From Asanoa ishikariensis (GTDB lineage Bacteria; Actinomycetota; Actinomycetes; Mycobacteriales; Micromonosporaceae): 64,000 nucleotides of DNA. The stretch lies in contig NZ_FNQB01000001.1 of the NCBI RefSeq assembly GCF_900107455.1, positions 558,001 through 622,000 on the forward strand, read 5' to 3'. Below are positions 58,187 through 64,000 of this stretch, piece after piece. Position 1 is the stretch's first letter; every line of letters begins with the position of its first letter. The notes under the pieces were generated by a model. The model had not been told where the DNA came from. It saw nothing but the letters and a program-made list of their open reading frames with translations, and searched no databases. The position numbers and the translations under genes were made by a program.

Positions 58187-59137
58187 GTGCGTAGCACCAG
58201 GGCATTGCGCTGGATCGCGGCCGTCGTCATGACGACCACCGCGGCGGTGGTCGGGCTGGTCCAGCCCGCCTCGGCCGCACCGGTGGTGCTGAGGACCGTG
58301 CCGATCTACAACCTGCTCACCCTCGAGGCGCAAAAGCCCAAGGTGATGGCCGTGCTGAACGCCTCGACCGGCAACACGGCTCCGATGATCCAGGCCCCCT
58401 TCAGCGAGCCATTGCCGAACAACGACTTCATCGTCATGGAACGGGAGGGCACCGCCAACCTGTACCGGCTCAAGCCACAGCACACGTACACCAATGACGG
58501 CAACGTGCACAACGACAAGTGCCTCGCGGTGAAGAACGCCGACGGGGGCAACAACATCCCGATCGTCAACGCTGCGTGTACGTACGACGACACCGACAAC
58601 GACGTCTGGAAGCTGGAGTACGGCTATCTCGACCAGTTCACCGGCGCCTACTTCATCTCGCCGCCGCTCGGGAGCGGGTCATCGCCCGGGCGGCGGCGTC
58701 GCGCGCCGCCGGCGTTCGGCGACGTGCGCCCGCAGGGTCTCGGCTTCGGGCATACGCAGGTTGGCGTAGAGGGCGACAGCCCGTCCGAAGTGGAGGCCAG
58801 CGTCGGTGGGGGACCCAAGTGCGTCGTGCGCGTGGCCAAGGCCGGCGTGCGCACGCGCCTGCTCGTCGCGGGCGCCACTGATCGTGGTCAGGGTGAGTGC
58901 CGCGGTGTGGTGGTCGAGTGCCTCGGCGTGCTGTCCGGTCGCCCGCGCCGCCTCACCGAGGCCGTTGCGCGCATTGCCTTCGCCGTTCTGGTCGCCGAGC
59001 TCCCGGAACATCGTCTCCGCCTGCCGCAGCAGGTCGGCCGCTTCGGTGTGGCGTCCGAGCTCCGGGTAGACGACTCCGAGGCTGGCCATCGCCGACGCCT
59101 CGCCGCTGCGGTCGCCGTTGCGTTGGTACTGGCGTAG
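58187..59137 (+). CDS. secreted ricin-B-like protein, truncated and read into antisense sequence
   Basis: GTG start with AAGGGAG eight bases upstream. A signal peptide (residues 1-31, ending S-A-A) leads to a ricin-type beta-trefoil start: K-V-M-A-V-L-N-A-S-T-G-N, N-D-K-C-L-A-V-K-N-A-D-G-G-N-N-I-P-I-V-N-A-A-C, and Y-F-I-S. After about residue 158 (base ~58662) the third repeat expected of the fold is missing. The frame instead runs 160 codons through the antisense of the convergent SARP regulator, giving low-complexity Gly/Arg/Val sequence. The 3' end was therefore lost by recombination. Whether the secreted stub folds is doubtful. Confidence 0.6.
   Translation: MRSTRALRWIAAVVMTTTAAVVGLVQPASAAPVVLRTVPIYNLLTLEAQKPKVMAVLNASTGNTAPMIQAPFSEPLPNNDFIVMEREGTANLYRLKPQHTYTNDGNVHNDKCLAVKNADGGNNIPIVNAACTYDDTDNDVWKLEYGYLDQFTGAYFISPPLGSGSSPGRRRRAPPAFGDVRPQGLGFGHTQVGVEGDSPSEVEASVGGGPKCVVRVAKAGVRTRLLVAGATDRGQGECRGVVVECLGVLSGRPRRLTEAVARIAFAVLVAELPEHRLRLPQQVGRFGVASELRVDDSEAGHRRRLAAAVAVALVLA
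58664..58677 (-). terminator. short hairpin after the SARP regulator
   Basis: CCGCTC (58664-58669) and GAGCGG (58672-58677) pair over two bases, immediately beyond the stop of the minus-strand regulator gene at 58679. Probably its natural terminator; there is no T run. Confidence 0.4.
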
Positions 59138-62029
59138 GGACCGAAGATAGAGCTCGGCAGCCCTGCTGTGGTGGCCGCGCCGGTGCTCGACGCGGCCGAG
59201 CCGTTCGAGCGCGTCGCCGTCGCCGGGTGCGTCGCCGATGGTGCGGCACAGCGTGAGGGCCCGCTGAACGTGGCCCGCTGAGGCATCGAGGCGTCCCAGT
59301 TGGTACTCGTCCCGGCCGAGGTTGATCAACGCCCGTACCTGACCGAGCTGGTCCCCGACGTCCAGATAGCGGTTCAGCGCGCGCCGGTGGAGGTCGGCCG
59401 CGGGGCCGTAGCGCCCACGGCGCTGCTCGACGCTGCCGAGGTTGTTCAGTGCCCGCGCTTCGCCGCCGCGGTCGCCGACGTGCCGGAAATGCCTCCGGGC
59501 GGTACGCAGGTAGTCGGCGGCCAGATCGAACTGCCCGCACTTGAAATGGAAGCAGCCGAGACCGTGCAGGGCATGTGCCTGAGCGGCCCGGTCGCCGTCG
59601 AGTCGTGCGGCGGCCAGCGCGTGGCGATAGATGATCAATGCGTCCGTGTAGTGGCTGGCCTCGAGATAGCGAAACAGCACGGTCGCGAGACGGATCGCGT
59701 GGCTGCCCCGGCCGTGCGCTGCGGCGTATGCGACCACCGCGACCAGGGTGGGTCGCTCGGCGTCGAGCCAGGCCAGGGCGGACGCGGCAGCGGACAGGTC
59801 GGGCATGGGCGTCGGCGACTCCGGCACCCGCGGCCGCCGGTGCGCCTCGGCGGGATGCAGGACGTCCATCGCCGCTGCCGCGGTGGCCAGGTAGAAGTCG
59901 AGGAGCCGGCCGTACGCCGATGCGCGTTCCCGCTCTCCGCAGAGTTGTATCGCGTACGCCCGGAGGAGGTCGTGCATGCCGTGCCGGCCGGCGTCGTTGG
60001 CCTGGGTCAGGTGCGCACGGCCGAGCGCGGCCAGCGTGCGACCCGCCTGGCGGGGCGTGGTGTCGGCCAACGCCGCCGCGGCGTACGGGTCGAGATCCGC
60101 TCCCGGATGGAGCCCGAGCAGCCGGAACGTTCGGGCGTCGTCGGCGCTCAGGTTTCGCATCGACCAGGAGAAGACCGTGGCGACGGCGGCCCGGGGATCG
60201 CCGCCGGCGTCCAGGGACCGCAGCCGCTGATGGTGGTCGGCCAGCTCGGCGACGAGGTCGGCGAGTGGCGTCTGGCTACGCGCGGCAGCCAGCTCGGCCG
60301 CGACCCGCAGCGCCAACGGAAGGTGGGCGCACTGCCGGGCGAGCGCCACGACAGCGTCGAGCGATGCCTGCGCCCGCGTGCCGAGCAGCCGGCGGAGCAG
60401 GACGACTGACTCGTCCTCGCGCAGGAGGTCGAGGTCGACCCGCCGGGCGCCCTGGGTCGCGACGAGGCCGGCCAGGTCGTCGCGGCTGGTGACCACGACG
60501 GCGCAGCCGGCGGTGCCCGGCAGCAGCGGCCGGACCTGCTCGGCCGTGCCGGCGTTGTCGAGCAGCATCAACACGCGCCGGCCAGCCAGCTCCGTGCGGA
60601 GCTGTGCGGCCCGCTCGTCGACCGTGAGGGCGAGGTCCGCGCCCGGCACGCCGAGGCCGGTGAGGAGCCGCGCCAGTGCGTCGGCGGGGTCCAGTGGCGT
60701 GTCGGGGTCGTACCCCCGGAGGTTCAGGTAGAGCTGGCCGTCCGGGAACTTCTCGGCGACCAGGTGCGCCCAATGGACGGCCAGCGCGGTCTTGCCCGCG
60801 CCGGCGGTGCCGGCGACCACCGCGACGGAGTCCGTGGTGAGCAACTGGTCCAGCGCCGCCAACTGCGGGGTGCGACCGACGAACGGCGACGTTGCGGCTG
60901 GGAGCTGGGCGGGAATGCGCCGCGCCGGCCGGTCCGCCGGCGCCGCACCGGTCGCGGGCCGCGCGCCGCGCAGGATGCGCAGGTGGATGTCGGCGAGCGC
61001 GGCGCCCGGCTCGACTCCAAGCTCGTCCGCGAGCACGGCGCGCAGGTCCGCGAACACCCGCAGGGCGGCCGCCCTCTCGTCGGCGGCCGCGAGCGCGAGC
61101 ATCAGCCGGCCGTGCACGGCCTCCTGGAGCGGCTCTTCACGACAGAGCGCCCGCAGGGCGGGAATCGCCCGCTCACCGGCGCCGAGCGCGATGGCGGCGT
61201 CGGCGTAGGCCACGGTGGCGGCGATCCGCCGCTGCCCGGCGGCAATGGCAGCCGGATGTTGGCGCAGGCGGTCACCCGCGTCGACGAGCGCGGGTCCGCG
61301 CCAGCAGCGCAGCGCGTCCGCGTACAACTCGGCCGCCTGCGCCGGGTGGCCGTCCGTCCAGGCGGCCTGAGCACGCGTCTCGAGATCCTCGAACCGCGCC
61401 AGGTCGACCTCCTGGAAGCTCAGCTCAGCCGCGTAACCGAGACCGGCGAACCGCACGGTGTGGCCGGCCGGGCCGAGCAGCGCGCGCACCTCACCGACGT
61501 AGAGCTGGACCAGGTTGCGCGCGGTCCGCGGTGGCCGGTCTCCCCACAGCGCGTCGACGAAGTCGTCGACGGGCACGGTCCGGCCGTGCTGCAGGGCGAG
61601 GAGCGCGACCACCGTGCGCTGCCGCTCGGACCGGATGTCCAACGGGGAACCGTTGACGACGACGTCCAGCGGGCCGAGCACGCCGATGCGCAGTTGCCCG
61701 CCGCTGCCGCCGGCGGCGGTCAAGACGGACAGCAACGCCTCGTGCTCCTGGACGCTCAGCGCCAGTGCGTCGAGCAGGCCGCGAACCGATCGCGACCGCG
61801 GCCGCCCGATCCGGCCCTGCTCGATGTCGCGCACCGCGCGCACGCTCAGGCCCGCCCGCCGGGCCAGTTCCTGCTGGGTCAGGCCGGCCGCCGACCGATG
61901 CCGGTGGATCGCCGCTCCGACGTATGCCGCTTGGTGCTCGCCCACGACCGTCCCGCACTCACAGACCTGAATGGATCGCCCATGGTAGTGGTCCCGGTGC
62001 AGCACCGTACGGTGGCGCGACGCCATCAT
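58679..62029 (-). CDS. AfsR-like regulator: XRE HTH + SARP + NB-ARC + TPR
   Basis: 1116-residue multidomain activator. An XRE HTH (about 36-95, H-R-S-A-A-G-L-T-Q-Q-E-L-A-R-R-A-G-L-S-V-R-A-V-R-D-I-E-Q-G) is followed by a SARP winged helix (I-G-V-L-G-P-L-D-V...R-S-E-R-Q-R-T-V-V-A-L-L) and the BTAD domain (V-D-L-A-R-F-E-D-L...G-R-L-M-L-A-L). An NB-ARC ATPase (V-V-A-G-T-A-G-A-G-K-T-A-L-A) and C-terminal TPRs complete it. Fusion of an extra XRE domain in front of an AfsR-type protein is less common than plain SARP. The start at ATG 62029 has no clear ribosome site; GTG 61966 or 61945 are options. Such proteins activate secondary metabolism, but no biosynthetic cluster is in this window. Confidence 0.9.
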   Translation of the reverse strand: MMASRHRTVLHRDHYHGRSIQVCECGTVVGEHQAAYVGAAIHRHRSAAGLTQQELARRAGLSVRAVRDIEQGRIGRPRSRSVRGLLDALALSVQEHEALLSVLTAAGGSGGQLRIGVLGPLDVVVNGSPLDIRSERQRTVVALLALQHGRTVPVDDFVDALWGDRPPRTARNLVQLYVGEVRALLGPAGHTVRFAGLGYAAELSFQEVDLARFEDLETRAQAAWTDGHPAQAAELYADALRCWRGPALVDAGDRLRQHPAAIAAGQRRIAATVAYADAAIALGAGERAIPALRALCREEPLQEAVHGRLMLALAAADERAAALRVFADLRAVLADELGVEPGAALADIHLRILRGARPATGAAPADRPARRIPAQLPAATSPFVGRTPQLAALDQLLTTDSVAVVAGTAGAGKTALAVHWAHLVAEKFPDGQLYLNLRGYDPDTPLDPADALARLLTGLGVPGADLALTVDERAAQLRTELAGRRVLMLLDNAGTAEQVRPLLPGTAGCAVVVTSRDDLAGLVATQGARRVDLDLLREDESVVLLRRLLGTRAQASLDAVVALARQCAHLPLALRVAAELAAARSQTPLADLVAELADHHQRLRSLDAGGDPRAAVATVFSWSMRNLSADDARTFRLLGLHPGADLDPYAAAALADTTPRQAGRTLAALGRAHLTQANDAGRHGMHDLLRAYAIQLCGERERASAYGRLLDFYLATAAAAMDVLHPAEAHRRPRVPESPTPMPDLSAAASALAWLDAERPTLVAVVAYAAAHGRGSHAIRLATVLFRYLEASHYTDALIIYRHALAAARLDGDRAAQAHALHGLGCFHFKCGQFDLAADYLRTARRHFRHVGDRGGEARALNNLGSVEQRRGRYGPAADLHRRALNRYLDVGDQLGQVRALINLGRDEYQLGRLDASAGHVQRALTLCRTIGDAPGDGDALERLGRVEHRRGHHSRAAELYLRSLRQYQRNGDRSGEASAMASLGVVYPELGRHTEAADLLRQAETMFRELGDQNGEGNARNGLGEAARATGQHAEALDHHTAALTLTTISGARDEQARAHAGLGHAHDALGSPTDAGLHFGRAVALYANLRMPEAETLRAHVAERRRRATPPPGR

Positions 62030-62315
62030 CGCTTGATCGATACCAGGGGGTGTGGCGTCGCGCTGACCAGCGCTGACGCGTCATAACCGGCATACGACCG
62101 GCAGCACCACCGGCGGCTTCCCGCCTATCGAGACGTCAGCTTCGCGCCGCGAGCCGGCGGCGTTCCGATTGGACCACCTCGTTGAGCCGTTCCAGGTCGC
62201 CTTGCGCTGCGGCCGATCACTGGTCAGAAGAACGCCGACAAATCGCGGAACGCAATCGCCCCTACCTGGCAGCGGCTCCAAGGTGGGCCGCGAAGGCCGG
62301 TCCGCGTGTAGACCG

Positions 62316-62942
62316 CTATTTGTCGAAGCGGATCTCGACTCGGCGGTTCTTCGCCCGGCCGGCGGGGTTGTCCTTGCCATTCGCGGTGGTTTCCACCGCG
62401 ATCGGTTCGCTCTCGCCGTGTCCGGTGGCCTTGAAGGTCACCGAGGTGCCGGCCAACAGCGCCTTGAGCGCGATCCGGACGGTCTCGGCGCGCCGGCGTG
62501 ACAGCTCCAGGTTGTCGGTCGGGTTGCCGATCGCGTCCGTGTGACCATCGATCAGGATCACACCCTTGGCCTGGCCCCGGATCCGATCGGCAATCCGCGC
62601 CAGCTTCTGATGCGCGGCCGCCGTCAGATTCGCCTTCCCGAACTTGAACAACACGTCGGCGCCGAGGGTGAGTTCGACCCGATCGGTGCTCTCGGCCTCG
62701 GTGCTGTCACCTTCGATGCTCCCGGTGACGACGAAAACATCCACCGCGGCGGTCACCACGTCGATTACCGGGGCGGTAACCCCCTCGTCGTTGGCGTCCA
62801 GGCGTGGCCCACCAACCGCGATCGTCTCGAGGTCCGGCGTGGCGGCGGGTATCGCCCACGCCGCAGTGGGAAAGAGCATCGCCATGGTGCCCGCGATCGT
62901 GGCCGCGAGTCGCCCCAGCGGGCCGCTAGCCGAGCGGAACAT
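62316..62942 (-). CDS. secreted OmpA-family (OmpA/MotB C-terminal) protein
   Basis: 208-residue exported protein. A signal peptide (1-30, ending A-W-A) and a ~65-residue spacer precede an OmpA-like peptidoglycan-binding domain (about 92-205): L-G-A-D-V-L-F-K-F-G-K-A-N-L-T, G-V-I-L-I-D-G-H-T-D-A-I-G-N, D-N-L-E-L-S-R-R-R-A-E-T-V, and K-N-R-R-V-E-I-R-F. It should bind the cell wall noncovalently. It overlaps the upstream lipoprotein gene by 17 bases, so the two form a cell-envelope pair. The 62030-62315 interval downstream shows nothing recognisable. Confidence 0.88.
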   Translation of the reverse strand: MFRSASGPLGRLAATIAGTMAMLFPTAAWAIPAATPDLETIAVGGPRLDANDEGVTAPVIDVVTAAVDVFVVTGSIEGDSTEAESTDRVELTLGADVLFKFGKANLTAAAHQKLARIADRIRGQAKGVILIDGHTDAIGNPTDNLELSRRRAETVRIALKALLAGTSVTFKATGHGESEPIAVETTANGKDNPAGRAKNRRVEIRFDK

Positions 62943-63534
62943 TCTCGAACACCGGGATCTGCGGGATGATCAGGTCGATGGCCGTGACGTCGGCGGGCGG
63001 AGCCCCGAAGGTGGCGAAGAGCTCGGCCGTCTGCTGCGGCTTCACGAACACCGCGTTGAGGTTGGTCGAGGCGAGAAACTCCTCGTTGGCGTTACGCGCC
63101 ACCAGATACTGCTTGTGGTTCTTGCGATCGAGCAGGTAGACGCCGGAGAAGCTTTGCTTGTTGTCGACGCTTCTGGTCGCACCGGCGAAGGTGTCATTGA
63201 TCTGCCAACCCAACGAGGAACCCTGCCCGTCCGGCGTCAGGTTCGTCACCTGGACGTTGATGGTCACGAACCCTTGATCCCGACGCGGCCCGTACAGGTC
63301 AATCTTGATCGGCACAGCCTCGCCCGCGTAGCTGACTTGCGCCTCCACTGTCGCCACAATCGCCCCCCGCTGCTGCGGCCCGCCCTGCGCCTGGCCGCCG
63401 GCGGGAGCCTGCTGGCCCGCCGGGATGCCGGCGGTCTGCTCCCGGCCCGACTTCGAGCCGGGCATGCAGCCGCTGGTCAGCAGCGTTGCGGCCAATGCCA
63501 ACGTGACCGCGGTCCTCGCCCTGGGCAATCGCAC
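62926..63534 (-). CDS. lipoprotein with DUF4352-like beta domain
   Basis: 202-residue lipoprotein. The signal peptide ends at lipobox L-T-S-G-C (C23). A Gly/Gln-rich linker (30-55) leads to a beta-rich domain (V-P-I-K-I-D-L-Y-G...V-Q-V-T-N-L-T-P-D-G...V-K-P-Q-Q-T-A-E-L-F-A-T-F-G-A-P) like DUF4352/telomeric-repeat-binding-like folds; function unknown. GTG start with GAAAGG seven bases upstream. Coupled to the OmpA-like gene by overlap; both products would be at the cell surface. Confidence 0.82.
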   Translation of the reverse strand: MRLPRARTAVTLALAATLLTSGCMPGSKSGREQTAGIPAGQQAPAGGQAQGGPQQRGAIVATVEAQVSYAGEAVPIKIDLYGPRRDQGFVTINVQVTNLTPDGQGSSLGWQINDTFAGATRSVDNKQSFSGVYLLDRKNHKQYLVARNANEEFLASTNLNAVFVKPQQTAELFATFGAPPADVTAIDLIIPQIPVFENVPLG

Positions 63535-64000
63535 GATGTTGCCTTTCGTTCGTGATCCGTTCGCGAGTGACGTTACTGATGATCAGACCGGCCTTTATCC
63601 CTGATCCATGCCACGCTGACCAGCCGCCAGCCCCCGCACGGTCAACGCGGACCGGCTCACCGTCGCGCGTCGGGAACCCAACTGCCGTGGACGCCGAGCG
63701 GCCGTCGATATCCGCGACGCCGCCCTTGTCGAGCTCGCGAACTCATCGAAGTCACCTAGGCCCTGGCCGAAGGTGCGACGTGACGGCTGTTTGAGATGCC
63801 TTTGGCGGTCTGCCTGAGGATCCCCGCCCTCAGCGGTCTTCGGCCGGCCGACCACTGTGGATGGTTGTGAGCCTCTAGGTGCGGTCCTGTTTGCGGTGCC
63901 GGCATCGCCAGACGGCCGCCGTGTCGTGGATCGGGGAGGTCGATGCCGGCCACGATCAGGAGTTCCGCTGCCTCCACCCGGAAGGCGCACGGAAATCGGC
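63535..64000. other. terminal 466 bp without a supported gene
   Basis: Several open frames cross this stretch on both strands, but none has a family I recognise, a convincing ribosome site or consistent codon bias. Fragments such as V-W-R-C-R-H (minus strand near 63900) and I-H-A-T-L (plus strand near 63605) faintly recall recombinase and integrase pieces. That is too little to call. The promoter of the lipoprotein gene at 63534 is expected at its left end. Confidence 0.4.

Noticed and set aside
63595-64000. Integrase or recombinase remnant at the right edge
   Set aside because: Only short fragments (I-H-A-T-L, V-W-R-C-R-H) suggest it, in different frames and strands; not enough to support a feature.
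1-64000. CRISPR arrays, insertion sequences, rRNA operons
   Set aside because: No regularly spaced repeats, transposase motifs with terminal inverted repeats, or rRNA-like sequence were seen on reading.

Overview
The window is high-GC DNA with frequent GTG starts and many ATGA/GTGA stop-start overlaps. It carries a SigB/SigF-family sigma factor, several ECF sigma factors, SARP- and LuxR-type large ATPase regulators, and an FxSxx-COOH peptide locus. This fits a filamentous actinomycete. Micromonosporaceae or a relative is my inference; no rRNA or other decisive marker is present.

Layout. 1-402: start of a solute-binding lipoprotein gene that runs off the left edge. 657-4378: a membrane protein, a TetR repressor, and a divergent quinone-oxidoreductase/DUF2306 operon whose core promoter carries two copies of one palindromic operator. 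4379-5801: a lower-GC patch with an unrecognised overlapping gene pair. 5802-17000: AlkB, a GalT-like enzyme, a papain-like protein, an XRE regulator facing a hydrolase, an M16 peptidase, an M6 metallopeptidase and a DD-peptidase-like protein, ending at a strong bidirectional terminator. 17071-22931: a SigF-like sigma factor, a GNAT acetyltransferase, an ABC exporter and two CNNM/CBS transporters. 22928-33327: two copies of a module made of an ECF sigma factor overlapping a membrane-anchored beta-propeller gene. Between them lie a membrane protein/regulator/PAF-acetylhydrolase-like operon and a large secreted repeat protein broken by one missing base. 33345-37130: a truncated NmrA/QOR gene beside an HxlR regulator, a protease-like protein without a visible catalytic triad, and an SDR/TetR divergent pair with two operators.

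The most interesting part is the minus-strand run 45807 to 37153. It reads TIR protein, FxsC (TIR-like), FxsT (ParA-like NTPase + NB-ARC + TPR), FxsA (64-residue precursor ending F-A-S-G-R), FxsB (radical SAM/SPASM) and a HExxH protein. This is a complete FxSxx-COOH system. The maturation enzymes probably cross-link Phe to Ser in the precursor. The neighbours look like immune or signalling parts, so a modified peptide sensed by a STAND-type receptor is a reasonable hypothesis. The precursor has two adjacent FxS motifs (FQS-FAS).

45936-64000: an alpha/beta hydrolase with repeats upstream, tRNA-Lys(TTT), an MFS transporter, a methyltransferase, an internally deleted beta-carbonic anhydrase remnant, a LuxR-type regulator with a hydrolase/SDR operon, a CDP-alcohol phosphatidyltransferase/VTT pair, a PoxB-type pyruvate dehydrogenase, a ricin-like secreted protein that has lost its 3' end against a SARP/NB-ARC/TPR regulator, and an OmpA-like protein with a lipoprotein. 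The last ~460 bases hold no gene I can support.

No CRISPR array, insertion sequence, rRNA or replication origin was seen. At least four genes are visibly broken or remodelled: 28076-30966, 33345-34022, 50284-50566 and 58187-59137.
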